Of a DNA stretch of 64,000 bases, positions 9,129 to 18,926 are shown piece after piece; position 1 is the stretch's first letter; every line of letters begins with the position of its first letter. This DNA is from Streptococcus sp. Marseille-Q5986 (GTDB taxonomy: Bacteria > Bacillota > Bacilli > Lactobacillales > Streptococcaceae). A program made the position numbers and the translations under genes. The notes below the pieces were generated by a model, which saw only the letters and a list, made by a program, of their open reading frames with translations, did not search any database and was not told where the DNA came from. Location of the stretch: contig NZ_CAMPPY010000001.1 in NCBI RefSeq assembly GCF_946902915.1, positions 186,001 to 250,000 on the forward strand, written 5' to 3'.

Positions 9129-10118
9129 TTATTGAACGTTGGTTTTGTTAATCAAGTCAAACAAATCTTTTTTCGTGTCGTTTGGTACTTTACGTACATC
9201 AAATTCAACACCGAGGTCACGCATTTTTTCAAAGGTTGCAACGTCGTCTTTGTCCATAGACAAGACGTTGTTGATCATTGTTTTACCTGTTGAGTGGGCT
9301 AGAGAACCGACGTTAAGGGTTTTGATTGGCACGCCCCCTTCGATGGCACGAAGGGCATCTTGAGGTGTTTCAAATAAGATAAGAGCATGTGTGTTACCAA
9401 AACGAGGATCTTTTGCAACTTCAATCAATTTTTTGATTGGTACAACGTTCGCTTTTACTCCGTTAGGAGCAGCTTGCTTGATCAATTCTTTACGCAATTC
9501 GTCATTTGCAACGTTATCTGAAACAACGATGATACGGTCTGCTTTTGAATCTGGTGTCCAAGCAGTTGCAACTTGTCCGTGAAGAAGACGTGTGTCAAGA
9601 CGGGCAAGATTGATTTTCAATTTACCATCTCCGATAACAGTTCCTTCTGGAATAGCAGCTTGGGCAACTGGAGCAGCCGCAGCACTAGCCACTTCCTCAA
9701 CTGGATTGAGCTCTTCTGGAAGAGCTTTGATGCCATCTTTGGCTTCTTTAATGATATTCGCAGCGACTTTATCCACACCTGCAGTAGCGTCCATCAGGCG
9801 CTCTGTGTAGGCTTGGATCAACATCGGCAAGTTCAGTCCTGTGATGATGGCAAACTTACGCTCAGGATTTTCTCCCATCACGCGGCTAGCTTGGTTGAAT
9901 GGAGAACCACTCCAAAGGTCAGCCAATACTAGAACCTCATCTTCTGCGTCAAATGCAGCCACAGCGTTGTTGAATTTAGCGTAAAGATCATCTGGACCTT
10001 CATTTGGCATAAAGGTTACAACTTGAACCTTTTCTTGTTCACCAAAGATCATAGATCCTGACTGATGAATACCCGCAGCAAATTCGCCGTGGCTCGCAAT
10101 AATGATTCCGATACTCAT
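9129..10118 (-). CDS. manL: Mannose-family PTS transporter subunit IIAB
   Basis: ManL passes phosphate from HPr to incoming mannose, glucose, glucosamine and related sugars. The 329-residue protein has an EIIA domain with the phosphorylated His in [14 protein letters not shown] (about residue 9). An Ala/Pro-rich linker (about 145-160, [13 protein letters not shown]) follows. The EIIB domain has its phosphorylated His in [14 protein letters not shown] (about residue 178). The ATG at 10118 is preferred over the one 9 bases upstream because GGAGG then stands 10 bases before the start. It is first gene of manLMN. The promoter overlaps a CcpA operator, and ccpA is encoded in this window. Confidence 0.96.
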   Translation of the reverse strand: MSIGIIIASHGEFAAGIHQSGSMIFGEQEKVQVVTFMPNEGPDDLYAKFNNAVAAFDAEDEVLVLADLWSGSPFNQASRVMGENPERKFAIITGLNLPMLIQAYTERLMDATAGVDKVAANIIKEAKDGIKALPEELNPVEEVASAAAAPVAQAAIPEGTVIGDGKLKINLARLDTRLLHGQVATAWTPDSKADRIIVVSDNVANDELRKELIKQAAPNGVKANVVPIKKLIEVAKDPRFGNTHALILFETPQDALRAIEGGVPIKTLNVGSLAHSTGKTMINNVLSMDKDDVATFEKMRDLGVEFDVRKVPNDTKKDLFDLINKTNVQ

Positions 10119-10180
10119 TATTGTCATTCCTCCTTTTAAAATGTTTGACTGTGTGTTTAAGAAAACTTTAAGTCTAATTA

Positions 10181-10209
10181 AGTATAAATCGTTTTCATTA
10201 AAAAATCAA
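10181..10209 (-). promoter_or_regulatory. manLMN promoter
   Basis: Minus strand: -35 TTGATT (10204-10209), 17-base spacer, -10 TATACT (10181-10186). It lies 63 bases before the manL start codon. The spacer and -10 are covered by a cre-like site. Confidence 0.75.
10184..10197 (-). promoter_or_regulatory. CcpA operator (cre) in the manLMN promoter
   Basis: Minus strand TGAAAACGATTTAT matches the cre consensus TGWAARCGNTWNCW at 13 of 14 positions; only the C near the 3' end differs. It lies between -35 and -10 and overlaps the -10, so bound CcpA would be expected to block RNA polymerase. Confidence 0.7.
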
Positions 10210-10231
10210 GTATTTGATATAGAATTTCTAA

Positions 10232-10267
10232 AGAATAATATATATATATATATATATATATTATTCT
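10232..10267. repeat. 36-bp perfect (TA)n palindrome upstream of manL
   Basis: A run of alternating T and A flanked by AGAAT and ATTCT, symmetric over all 36 bases. It begins 22 bases upstream of the manLMN -35 box. It can extrude as a cruciform and may vary in length by slippage. Confidence 0.85.
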
Positions 10268-10349
10268 GAAAAATATATGAAAATAGCAATAGAAAATTTA
10301 ATATAAAAATACTGAAAATGAGCGATCTTTATGAAAATAGAATGAAAAC

Positions 10350-10377
10350 AAAAATGAAAGATTGCAGGATAGCAATC
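10350..10377 (-). terminator. Terminator of the Cof-type hydrolase gene
   Basis: Minus strand: stem GATTGC/GCAATC with a 6-base loop, then TTTCATTTTTG, directly after the stop of the gene ending at 10385. Confidence 0.65.
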
Positions 10378-10384
10378 CTCCTTT

Positions 10385-11197
10385 TTATAGGAATAAAGTT
10401 TGTAAAGCGTGGGCTACCCCGTCTTCTTCATTGGTCAGAGGAAGTTGTTCGTCTGCATATGGAAGAAGAGAAGGATTGGCGTTTTTCATAGCATATCCCT
10501 TGCCTGCAAATGCTAACATTTCCGTATCATTATGCTCATCGCCAAAGGCGATTAAGTCTTTTTTATCACGATTCATCACATTGAGCAAGTACTCTAGAGC
10601 AAAGGCCTTGTTTACGCCCTTGGGAGTACATTCGAGGATGTTGAGGGGACCACCCCAGGTGTTGATAGCTAGTTGATGCTGATAAAAACGATTCATCTCG
10701 TCCGCTAGAGCGTATTTGTCTTCAACCCTTGTTTGCAAGAGAATGCAGTTAGGATTCTTGGTTACTCGTTCGGGTTTGAATTGATTTTCCGGTTGGAAGT
10801 TCTCTACGCCAAATAGTTTAGGGTCTGCAATTTCTTCATTCGGAGCTGTAATGTAAAATTTCTTACGGTATTCTCCGGCAATAAAATCAGCCTGGATATC
10901 CTCTTTACGTTTGACCATATCTAGGAGATATTTTTTGTCCAAGGTTAAGCACTTTTCATGCTCCCAAGCCTGTCCTGGTAGATGGGTGAGGGAACCGTTA
11001 AAGTTAATCATAGGAGTATGTAGCTCTAGTTCGCGGTAGAAGTCTTTTGCCATGCGATACGGACGCCCCGTCGTGATGATGACATGGTGTCCTTTTTCTG
11101 AAATTTTTTTGATTGTCTCTTTGGTAAAATCGGAGAGCTTGCTTTCGCTATTCAGTAGGGTTCCGTCCAAATCGACTGCGATAATTTTTTTAGTCAT
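10385..11197 (-). CDS. Cof-type HAD-IIB sugar-phosphatase-like hydrolase
   Basis: A 270-residue HAD phosphatase of the Cof subfamily. Motif I is VDLDGTLLNSES (nucleophile Asp at about 8), motif II IITTGRPYRM (about 40), motif III Lys in NKAFALEYLL, and motif IV FGDEHNDTEMLAFAG near 219. The cap domain sits between motifs II and III, as in class IIB. Such enzymes dephosphorylate sugar phosphates, FMN or PLP; the substrate here is unknown. It lies upstream of manLMN in the same orientation but has its own extended -10 (TATAAT at 11236-11241) and terminator, so it is likely transcribed alone. Confidence 0.9.
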   Translation of the reverse strand: MTKKIIAVDLDGTLLNSESKLSDFTKETIKKISEKGHHVIITTGRPYRMAKDFYRELELHTPMINFNGSLTHLPGQAWEHEKCLTLDKKYLLDMVKRKEDIQADFIAGEYRKKFYITAPNEEIADPKLFGVENFQPENQFKPERVTKNPNCILLQTRVEDKYALADEMNRFYQHQLAINTWGGPLNILECTPKGVNKAFALEYLLNVMNRDKKDLIAFGDEHNDTEMLAFAGKGYAMKNANPSLLPYADEQLPLTNEEDGVAHALQTLFL

Positions 11198-11321
11198 ATA
11201 AACCTTCCTAGTCGTTTCCAGATAAGATGTCTACTATTATATCAAAAAGAAAGAAGAAAAGCAGACTCGAGATAAAAAAACAAAAATTACTCCAATTTGC
11301 TAAATAAACCAAATAAACATA

Positions 11322-11350
11322 TTGAAAATATGAATGATAAGTGATATAAT
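11322..11350 (+). promoter_or_regulatory. Promoter of the purine permease gene
   Basis: TTGAAA (11322-11327), 17-base spacer, TATAAT (11345-11350), 37 bases before the start codon. No purine-riboswitch aptamer is visible in the short leader. Confidence 0.8.
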
Positions 11351-11387
11351 GCTAATATTGTTCGTAAAAAATAGAAGGAGATTCATA

Positions 11388-12806
11388 ATGGACAAACTAT
11401 TTAAACTAAAAGAGAACGGGACGGACGTTCGTGCGGAGGTTCTCGCTGGTTTAACAACTTTCTTTGCAATGAGTTACATTCTCTTTGTAAATCCACAAAT
11501 GCTTGCGCAGACAGGGATGCCTGCTCAAGGTGTCTTCCTAGCAACGATTATTGGTGCAGTAACTGGTACCCTGATGATGGCCTTCTATGCCAACCTGCCA
11601 TACGCTCAAGCACCAGGTATGGGACTCAATGCCTTCTTTACCTTTACAGTCGTATTTGGGCTTGGTTATTCATGGCAAGAGGCCTTGGCTATGGTCTTTA
11701 TCTGTGGGATTATTTCGCTAATCATTACCTTAACAAATGTTCGTAAAATGATTATTGAATCCATTCCCAATGCGCTTCGTTCGGCTATTTCAGCAGGTAT
11801 CGGTGTCTTCCTTGCCTATGTAGGGATTAAGAATGCTGGTCTTTTGAAATTCTCTATTGATCCAGGAAGTTATACAGTTGCTGGTGAGGGTGCTGATAAG
11901 GCCCAAGCAGCCATTACAGCAAACTCTTCAGCAGTTCCAGGTCTGGTTAGCTTTAATAATCCGGCTGTTTTAGTGGCTATTGCAGGTTTGGCTATTACGA
12001 TTTTCTTTGTTATTAAGGGCATTAAGGGAGGAATTATTCTTTCTATCTTAACAACGACAGTTCTTGCTATCGCTGTTGGTTTGGTTGATGTATCAAGCAT
12101 TGATTTTTCTAATAACCATGTAGGTGCAGCCTTTGAAGATTTGAAGACAATCTTTGGTGCAGCACTTGGCTCACAAGGATTGGGGGCTTTAATCTCAGAC
12201 ACTGCTCGTCTACCGGAAACACTTCTGGCTATTCTGGCCTTCTCATTGACAGATATTTTTGACACAATTGGTACCTTGATTGGTACAGGTGAAAAAGTCG
12301 GTATCGTAGCGACAAATGGTGAAAATCACCAATCAGATAAGTTGGATAAGGCTCTTTACTCTGACTTGATTGGTACTTCAATTGGTGCTATCGCAGGTAC
12401 TTCTAACGTGACAACCTATGTTGAGTCTGCAGCAGGTATCGGTGCAGGTGGACGTACTGGCTTGACTGCCTTGGTAGTTGCGATTTGTTTTGCAATTTCA
12501 AGTTTCTTTAGCCCACTGCTAGCTATCGTACCTTCATCTGCTACAGCTCCAATTTTGATTATCGTTGGGATTATGATGCTCGGTAGCTTGAAAAACATCC
12601 ATTGGGATGATATGGCTGAAGCTGTCCCTGCCTTCTTTACATCTATCTTCATGGGATTCAGCTACTCTATCACACAAGGGATTGCAGTTGGTTTCTTGAC
12701 TTATACATTAACAAAAGTTGTCAAAGGTCAAGCCAAGGATGTGCACGCGATGATTTGGATTTTGGATGCCTTGTTTATCCTTAACTATATCAGTATGGCG
12801 CTTTAA
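11388..12806 (+). CDS. NCS2-family purine permease (AzgA/PbuG-like)
   Basis: The 472-residue membrane protein starts MDKLFKLKENGTDVRAEVLA after AGAAGGAG; upstream in-frame codons belong to the promoter region. The family hallmarks are GLTTFFAMSYILFVNPQML (about 17-35), the substrate-binding segment APGMGLNAFFTFTVVFGLGY (about 79-98), and SLTDIFDTIGTLIGTGEKVG (about 287-306). About 12-14 hydrophobic helices are present. This AzgA-like group imports adenine, guanine or hypoxanthine with protons. It ends 29 bases before the CPBP protease gene and the two may be co-transcribed. Confidence 0.9.
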   Translation: MDKLFKLKENGTDVRAEVLAGLTTFFAMSYILFVNPQMLAQTGMPAQGVFLATIIGAVTGTLMMAFYANLPYAQAPGMGLNAFFTFTVVFGLGYSWQEALAMVFICGIISLIITLTNVRKMIIESIPNALRSAISAGIGVFLAYVGIKNAGLLKFSIDPGSYTVAGEGADKAQAAITANSSAVPGLVSFNNPAVLVAIAGLAITIFFVIKGIKGGIILSILTTTVLAIAVGLVDVSSIDFSNNHVGAAFEDLKTIFGAALGSQGLGALISDTARLPETLLAILAFSLTDIFDTIGTLIGTGEKVGIVATNGENHQSDKLDKALYSDLIGTSIGAIAGTSNVTTYVESAAGIGAGGRTGLTALVVAICFAISSFFSPLLAIVPSSATAPILIIVGIMMLGSLKNIHWDDMAEAVPAFFTSIFMGFSYSITQGIAVGFLTYTLTKVVKGQAKDVHAMIWILDALFILNYISMAL

Positions 12807-12835
12807 ATGATATAATAGTAAGAAGGGGGTATAGC

Positions 12836-13543
12836 ATGAAAGAAAAGACGATCTGGCGAGAGGTTTGGGACAGAGGGAAGTGGATCCTCATCCTTTTAGT
12901 AGCTTTTGTCCTATCACAATTTCCTTTAGGGTTATCCGCTTGGTTGACTTCTAGACAATTTCCTCTTTTGCAGTCAGGACTCTTAGTTGGTGCTTTATCT
13001 ATTGTCGTTTTGGTAGTATTCATCATTGGTGCGCGAAAAACAAAGCTTGCTACCTTTAATCTATCCTTTTTTAAAGCTAAGGATCTAGCTCGCTTGGTAT
13101 TGAGTTATCTAGCGATCTTTGCTACTAATTTGTTGGGCTCAGCTTTGCTTCGCATGATGAATGAAACAACGACAAGTAATCAATCAACGCTGAATGGTTT
13201 GGTTCAGAATAGTTCCTTGATTTCTACCTTCTTCTTGATTGTATTGGTTGCTCCGATTTGTGAGGAAATTCTGTGTCGTGGGATTATTCCCCAAAAGATC
13301 TTCCGTGGAAAAGAAAAACTAGGTTTTATTGTGGGTGCAATCGTCTTTGCCTTGCTCCATACGCCAACTAATTTGCCTTCTGTGATTATTTATGGAGGGA
13401 TGTCAACGGTTTTAACTTGGACAGCCTACAAGACGGGACGTTTGGAGATGTCAATCCTGCTTCATATGATTCTCAATGGTATTGCTTTTTGTTTAATAGC
13501 CTTGGTAGTCTTGATTAGTAAAAATCTAGGCCTATCATTCTAA
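12836..13543 (+). CDS. CPBP-family intramembrane metalloprotease
   Basis: The 235-residue multi-spanning membrane protein contains the CAAX/Abi (CPBP) motifs. CEEILCRGIIPQKIF near 143 is the EExxxR motif 1, FALLHTPTN near 173 supplies the motif 2 His, and HMILNGIAF near 213 is motif 3. In streptococci the family includes bacteriocin self-immunity and protein-processing members; nothing nearby indicates a bacteriocin. The ATG follows AGAAGGGGG at good spacing. A TATAAT at 12811-12816 could give it its own promoter. Confidence 0.88.
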   Translation: MKEKTIWREVWDRGKWILILLVAFVLSQFPLGLSAWLTSRQFPLLQSGLLVGALSIVVLVVFIIGARKTKLATFNLSFFKAKDLARLVLSYLAIFATNLLGSALLRMMNETTTSNQSTLNGLVQNSSLISTFFLIVLVAPICEEILCRGIIPQKIFRGKEKLGFIVGAIVFALLHTPTNLPSVIIYGGMSTVLTWTAYKTGRLEMSILLHMILNGIAFCLIALVVLISKNLGLSF

Positions 13544-13560
13544 GCCATTGACCTACTTGG

Positions 13561-13596
13561 AAAAGATGAATACTAGCGTGTCCATCTTTTTCTTTT
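13561..13596 (+). terminator. Terminator between the CPBP gene and folP
   Basis: Stem AAAAGATG/CATCTTTT with a 14-base loop, then TCTTTTT. An extended -10 (TGG-TAAAAT, TAAAAT at 13602-13607) immediately follows and probably drives the folate operon. Confidence 0.7.
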
Positions 13597-13609
13597 TATG
13601 GTAAAATAG

Positions 13610-14593
<984 letters not shown>

Positions 14594-14594
14594 G

Positions 14595-15914
14595 ATGAAC
14601 AAAATTCAAAACAATCAGTGGCTTGCCCACTACCGGACGGATCAACCGCATTTTGGTTTGGAGCGAATGGTAGAACTCCTAGCTTTACGAGGCAATCCCC
14701 ATCTCAAACTCAAGGTTATCCATATCGGCGGAACAAATGGTAAAGGTTCAACCATTGCTTTTTTGAAAAAGATGCTGGAAAAGCTAGGTCTGAGAGTTGG
14801 GATGTTCAACTCGCCCTATCTCATTCATTATACAGACCAGATTAACATCAATGGAGAATCCATCCCAGAAGCGAGGCTGGAGGCCCTCATGGCAGACTAT
14901 CAGTCTTTGCTTGAGGGGGAGAGGAGCGCTGCATTACAAGGCACAACCGAGTTTGAGATTATCACAGCTATAGCTTATGATTACTTTGCCTCAGAGCGAG
15001 TAGACGTGGCCATCATGGAAGTCGGTATGGGCGGACTTTTGGATAGTACCAATGTCTGCCAGCCCATTTTGACAGGAATTACGACCATTGGATTGGACCA
15101 TGTAGCCCTTTTAGGTGACAGCTTGGAAGCCATAGCAGATCAGAAGGCAGGTATTGTCAAACAAGGTATTCCCTTGGTGACAGGTCATATTGTTCCTGAA
15201 GCCTTGACTGTGATCGTTCCTATTGCAGAAGCTAAAAATGCGCCGAGACTTGTCTATGGAAGTGATTATCAAGTCAGTCATCAAGAAAGTGTGGTAGCGG
15301 GTGAAATTTTTGATTATACCAGTTCTGTCAGACAAGGTCGCTTTCAAACAGGTCTGATTGGTTTGCATCAGATAGAGAATGCGGGGATGGCACTTGCTCT
15401 CCTAGACACTTATTGCCAGGAGACTGGGCGAGAATTAGCAAGCAATGACTTGATTGGTCAAGCTCTGGAAGAAACAAGATGGCCAGGGCGTTTGGAGGTT
15501 GTGTCTAGTGACCCCTTGCTGCTTTTGGATGGGGCTCATAATCCCCATGCTATCAAGGCTTTGTTGGCAACCTTGCGAGAACGCTTTGCGGATTATCATA
15601 AGGAAATTCTCTTTACTTGCATCAAAACCAAGGCTTTGGAGGATATGCTGGATTTGCTAGAAACGGTGCCAGATAGTCAATTGACTTTAACCCATTTTGA
15701 CGATAGTCGGGCGACTGATGAAAACGTGCTGAAAGAGGCAGCTAAGTCTAGAAATCTCAATTACCAAAACTGGCAGGAATTTTTAGAACAGAAAATGACA
15801 GAAGATAAAAAGAAAAAAACAGTTAGGATTGTCACGGGTTCCTTGTATTTCTTGAGCCAAGTGAGAGCCTATCTGATGGAGAGGAAGAACGAGAATGGAT
15901 ACACAAAAGATTGA
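14595..15914 (+). CDS. folC: Dihydrofolate/folylpolyglutamate synthase
   Basis: FolC couples glutamate to dihydropteroate and extends folate polyglutamate tails with ATP. The 439-residue protein has the ATP-binding loop [19 protein letters not shown] at about 42-60, the Mur-ligase-like [15 protein letters not shown] segment near 74, and [18 protein letters not shown] near 147. The C-terminal domain carries [16 protein letters not shown] near 311. The gene starts one base after the folP stop and its last 20 bases overlap folE, indicating tight coupling. Confidence 0.95.
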   Translation: MNKIQNNQWLAHYRTDQPHFGLERMVELLALRGNPHLKLKVIHIGGTNGKGSTIAFLKKMLEKLGLRVGMFNSPYLIHYTDQININGESIPEARLEALMADYQSLLEGERSAALQGTTEFEIITAIAYDYFASERVDVAIMEVGMGGLLDSTNVCQPILTGITTIGLDHVALLGDSLEAIADQKAGIVKQGIPLVTGHIVPEALTVIVPIAEAKNAPRLVYGSDYQVSHQESVVAGEIFDYTSSVRQGRFQTGLIGLHQIENAGMALALLDTYCQETGRELASNDLIGQALEETRWPGRLEVVSSDPLLLLDGAHNPHAIKALLATLRERFADYHKEILFTCIKTKALEDMLDLLETVPDSQLTLTHFDDSRATDENVLKEAAKSRNLNYQNWQEFLEQKMTEDKKKKTVRIVTGSLYFLSQVRAYLMERKNENGYTKD

Positions 15915-16449
15915 AACGGCTGTAAAAATGATTATTGAGGCCGTCGGCGAGGATGTTAACCGCGAGGGATTACAGGAGACACCCGCTCGTGTAGCCAGTA
16001 TGTATCAAGAGATTTTTTCAGGTCTTGGCCAAACTGCTGAGGAACATTTGTCAAAATCTTTTGAGATTATTGATGACAACATGGTAGTGGAAAAGGATAT
16101 CTTTTTCCACACTATGTGTGAGCACCACTTCTTGCCATTTTATGGGAGAGCCCACATTGCCTACATTCCAGATGGACGTGTGGCAGGCTTGTCCAAGCTA
16201 GCCCGTACGGTTGAAGTTTATTCTAAAAAACCACAGATTCAAGAACGGTTGAATATCGAAGTGGTCGATGCCTTGATGGACTATCTGGGGGCTAAGGGAG
16301 CCTTTGTTGTCATTGAGGCCGAGCATATGTGTATGAGCATGCGCGGTGTCAGAAAACCAGGAACTGCAACCTTGACAACAGTAGCGCGAGGTGTATTTGA
16401 AACAGATAAAGACCTCCGAGACCAGGCTTATCGTTTAATGGGACTATAA
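15895..16449 (+). CDS. folE: GTP cyclohydrolase I
   Basis: FolE converts GTP to 7,8-dihydroneopterin triphosphate, the first step of folate synthesis. The 184-residue protein has the zinc site Cys/His in [20 protein letters not shown] (about 77-96) and the second Cys in [36 protein letters not shown] and [16 protein letters not shown] are conserved core segments. It overlaps the end of folC. A hairpin with T residues lies between folE and folBK. Confidence 0.97.
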   Translation: MDTQKIETAVKMIIEAVGEDVNREGLQETPARVASMYQEIFSGLGQTAEEHLSKSFEIIDDNMVVEKDIFFHTMCEHHFLPFYGRAHIAYIPDGRVAGLSKLARTVEVYSKKPQIQERLNIEVVDALMDYLGAKGAFVVIEAEHMCMSMRGVRKPGTATLTTVARGVFETDKDLRDQAYRLMGL

Positions 16450-16453
16450 AAAG

Positions 16454-16477
16454 AATCCGCTTCGTGCGGATTTTTCT
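16454..16477 (+). terminator. Hairpin inside the folate operon, between folE and folBK
   Basis: Perfect 7-bp stem AATCCGC/GCGGATT, loop TTCGT, then TTTCT, four bases after the folE stop. It has the form of an intrinsic terminator but sits inside the operon. It may partly end transcription or protect the 3' end, lowering folBK output. Confidence 0.7.
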
Positions 16478-16491
16478 AGAAAGGACTAGTT

Positions 16492-17313
16492 ATGGATCAA
16501 CTGCAGATTAAAGATTTGGAAATTTTTGCCTATCATGGTCTTTTTCCTAGTGAGAAGGAATTGGGGCAAAAGTTTGTCGTTTCAGCCATCCTATCCTATG
16601 ATATGACCAAGGCGGCTACAGACTTGGATTTGACAGCCTCTGTCCATTACGGAGAATTGTGTCAGCAGTGGACGACCTGGTTTCAGGAAACTACTGAGGA
16701 CTTGATTGAAACGGTAGCCTACAAACTAGTTGAACGTACCTTTGAGATCTATCCTCTTGTCCAAGAGATTGAGTTGGAACTCAAAAAACCTTGGGCTCCA
16801 GTGCATTTACCGTTGGATACCTGCTCGGTGACCATTCACCGTCGTAAGCAGCGGGCCTTTATTGCTCTTGGAAGCAATATGGGAGACAAAAAAGCAAACT
16901 TGGAGCAAGCCATTGACAAACTGCGAACTCGAGGTATCCATATTCGCAAAGAGTCCAGTGTCTTGACGACGGACCCTTGGGGGGGTGTGGAGCAAGATAG
17001 CTTTGCTAATCAAGTGGTTGAGGTAGAAACCTGGCTACCAGCACCAGTCTTGTTAGAAACATTATTAGCCATTGAGTCAGAAATGGGACGGGTGAGAGAA
17101 GTGCATTGGGGGCCTCGCTTGATTGATTTGGACCTGCTTTTTGTGGAGGACCAGATTATTTACACAGACGAGCTCATCTTGCCTCATCCTTATATAGCAG
17201 AACGCCGCTTTGTCCTTGAACCGTTAGTGGAAATAGCTCCCCATTTTATCCATCCAATCCTAAAGCAACCAATTCGTTACTTGGTTGACCAGTTGGAGCA
17301 AGGAAATGCCTAA
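16492..17313 (+). CDS. folBK: Bifunctional dihydroneopterin aldolase / HPPK
   Basis: The 273-residue protein fuses two consecutive folate enzymes. Residues 1 to about 118 are dihydroneopterin aldolase ([20 protein letters not shown], then [10 protein letters not shown] and [13 protein letters not shown]). Residues from about 122 are 6-hydroxymethyl-dihydropterin pyrophosphokinase ([20 protein letters not shown], then [20 protein letters not shown], and [17 protein letters not shown]). This fusion is the SulD arrangement known from pneumococcus. It follows folE after a hairpin, and its stop codon is overlapped by the next gene. Confidence 0.96.
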   Translation: MDQLQIKDLEIFAYHGLFPSEKELGQKFVVSAILSYDMTKAATDLDLTASVHYGELCQQWTTWFQETTEDLIETVAYKLVERTFEIYPLVQEIELELKKPWAPVHLPLDTCSVTIHRRKQRAFIALGSNMGDKKANLEQAIDKLRTRGIHIRKESSVLTTDPWGGVEQDSFANQVVEVETWLPAPVLLETLLAIESEMGRVREVHWGPRLIDLDLLFVEDQIIYTDELILPHPYIAERRFVLEPLVEIAPHFIHPILKQPIRYLVDQLEQGNA

Positions 17314-17995
17314 ACTTTCCGATACCTATAGCAAGTGGAAGAGTATCGGGGAGGGACTGCTTGCTATTTTAGGGCTTCTCTTGATTCGTTTTGGACAGGT
17401 TATGCCGCGGATAGGGTACCAGTTGCTGATGGGCTACTTTTCCTTATCAGCAGTTTGGCACTTGTTGACTCGCTGGTTTCAGGATAAAAAAGGTCGGGAA
17501 AATATCTTTGTAGCTCTGGCCAAGCTGGTGGTCGCGGCTCTCGTGTTTGACTCTATCATCTTGCAAGACCTTGCCCTCTATCTCCTTGTTTTTATCATTG
17601 CGAGCTACCAGCTGTTTACGGGCATCATTAGTCTTGTGACCTGGTCTCTCTATCGAAAAAATGCTATTCATCCTCGGCTTCACCATCTCTTTGATGCTGT
17701 ACGGATGATAGGATTTGGGCTTTATAGCATCTCTCCTTTTCACGATGCAGCGAATTTTGAATTGCTCTTGCTTGGGTTTTACTTGCTCATGCTAGGAGCC
17801 AGTAGCCTTCGGGACGGTTTCTTTTTTGAAAAGATAGAAAATAATCCCAAGCTGAAACGACGAATGCGAATGCCCCTGCCTATCTTTGTGACAGCTTTGA
17901 TCCCTATTAGCACCTTGCGCAAACTAAATGAGTGGCTGTCAAATCATGAAAGTCAAGAAGGGGAAGTCAGAAGACCTTGTTTGCTTATGGTCTGA
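17306..17995 (+). CDS. Multi-spanning membrane protein, DUF308-like
   Basis: A 229-residue protein starting [20 protein letters not shown]. Six or so hydrophobic segments are visible ([85 protein letters not shown] and [13 protein letters not shown]). The pattern of short helices resembles HdeD/DUF308 proteins, but no catalytic motif is seen and the function is unknown. Its ATG overlaps the last codons of folBK, so it is the fifth gene of the folate transcript. The C-terminal residues after SNHESQEG look out of frame with what follows, so the gene may have lost its natural end. Confidence 0.65.
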   Translation: MPKLSDTYSKWKSIGEGLLAILGLLLIRFGQVMPRIGYQLLMGYFSLSAVWHLLTRWFQDKKGRENIFVALAKLVVAALVFDSIILQDLALYLLVFIIASYQLFTGIISLVTWSLYRKNAIHPRLHHLFDAVRMIGFGLYSISPFHDAANFELLLLGFYLLMLGASSLRDGFFFEKIENNPKLKRRMRMPLPIFVTALIPISTLRKLNEWLSNHESQEGEVRRPCLLMV

Positions 17996-18357
17996 GTTTG
18001 ACGGACTAACAGAAAGCAGCCATCCAAGCTTGTCTAGCAGAGATAGAAGACCTGTTAATTCCCTGGGAACCAAGTTCACAGTTGATGAAAAGAAGAGAGG
18101 GAGAGGTCAAGCATACCTACTCCTACCAACAGAAAGAGGAAGCAGATGCGACTCTCTATAAATTCAGCTCATCTGAGTTTAAGACCTACTTTGTTCTCGG
18201 TACCAATTGTGTTTTGCTGGCAGACTCTATCGTAGGAAAAGCTGGGACTGATATATTGAGTCCCCAAGGTTTCATTGTGCCAGGGACTTATCAGGATTAC
18301 CTTGATTTAGAGTATACAAAACCAAACGGTCTAGTTGTCAGTCGCTCTATTTATTAG
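17945..18357 (+). pseudogene. Decayed small gene of unknown function
   Basis: Coding-like sequence continues after the membrane protein but in two frames. One begins [11 protein letters not shown] at 17947. The other is open from about 18019 (QKAAIQACLAEIEDLLIPW) and runs through LMKRREGEVKHTYSYQQKE and FKTYFVLGTNCVLLADSIVG to LVVSRSIY at the stop at 18357. An in-frame TAA separates the latter from anything upstream. The last 90 codons alone (from about 18082) form an open frame but lack a good ribosome site. I do not recognise the family. A frameshifted gene is the likeliest reading, possibly a lost C-terminal part of the preceding membrane protein. Confidence 0.5.
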
Positions 18358-18360
18358 AAA

Positions 18361-18405
18361 AAACTCTAGTTCCTCAGCAGTTTGCACCGAGAAGCTAGAG
18401 TTTTT
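18361..18405. terminator. Bidirectional terminator
   Basis: AAACTCTAG (18361-18369) pairs with CTAGAGTTT (18395-18403), followed by T residues on the plus strand and preceded by A residues that give T on the minus strand. It separates the folate transcript from the convergent DUF960 gene. Confidence 0.75.
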
Positions 18406-18721
18406 AAAATAGGTCATTTTCTTCTGGAAGGAGGATGGTTTCTCTGCCGTCCAGGTCTAAAACAAGGACCCTAGGAGGGTAAAGCGGATCAAAAGGATGA
18501 TTGAAATCAAAATCAATGCTAGTCGGAAGGTGCTGGCTAGAAAAATGGAAGGTGATGGCCCCCTTATTGTTGAGCAGTTGAAACTCAAGTTCTTCTTCTA
18601 ATTCAAAGACATTTTTCAGAAAATGATCAATAATATACCATAAAGAGTCAATGACATCGTCAGGCAGGCTGGTCACGACACCAAAACTAGCAGAACGTCT
18701 CTGTCTATTTGTAAAAGCCAT
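18404..18721 (-). CDS. DUF960-like small protein
   Basis: A 105-residue acidic cytoplasmic protein, MAFTNRQRRSASFGVVTSLP, then DDVIDSLWYIIDHFLKNVFE. The N-terminal half with FGVVTSLPDDVIDSLWYIID matches my recollection of the DUF960 family of Firmicutes. No enzymatic motif is visible and the function is unknown. The second Met is chosen as start since GGGAGGAAAAC precedes it. It is a single gene between the folate operon and ccpA. Confidence 0.7.
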   Translation of the reverse strand: MAFTNRQRRSASFGVVTSLPDDVIDSLWYIIDHFLKNVFELEEELEFQLLNNKGAITFHFSSQHLPTSIDFDFNHPFDPLYPPRVLVLDLDGRETILLPEENDLF

Positions 18722-18846
18722 GTTTTCCTCCCTCATTTATTTTTCCTTATCATACAGCAAAATATCTCAAAAATCAAGAAATCGTACTCGCTTTTTCAAA
18801 ATGAGAATGAAGAATGAAATTTTTTCAAAGTTTCTCTTAAAAATAC

Positions 18847-18875
18847 TTGAAAGTGTTTACAATAAGTGATAAAAT
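18847..18875 (+). promoter_or_regulatory. ccpA promoter
   Basis: TTGAAA (18847-18852), 17-base spacer, TAAAAT (18870-18875), 51 bases before the ccpA start codon. Confidence 0.8.
18848..18861 (+). promoter_or_regulatory. cre-like site on the ccpA promoter
   Basis: TGAAAGTGTTTACA fits the cre consensus TGWAARCGNTWNCW except for T in place of the central C. It covers most of the -35 box and the upstream spacer. A second, weaker match (TGAAAGCGAAATTT, 18892-18905) lies in the leader. Both suggest that CcpA controls its own gene. Confidence 0.6.
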
Positions 18876-18926
18876 GGAGTAAGTAGATGCGTGAAAGCGA
18901 AATTTTCATTATAGAAAGGAAACGGA

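Noticed and set aside
10232-10267. TA tract as part of a CRISPR or satellite array
   Set aside because: It is a single dinucleotide run with no spacers; treated as a palindrome.
17928-18161. 77-codon frame after the folate operon
   Set aside because: It switches frame relative to the better-supported downstream part and is treated as a piece of a decayed gene.
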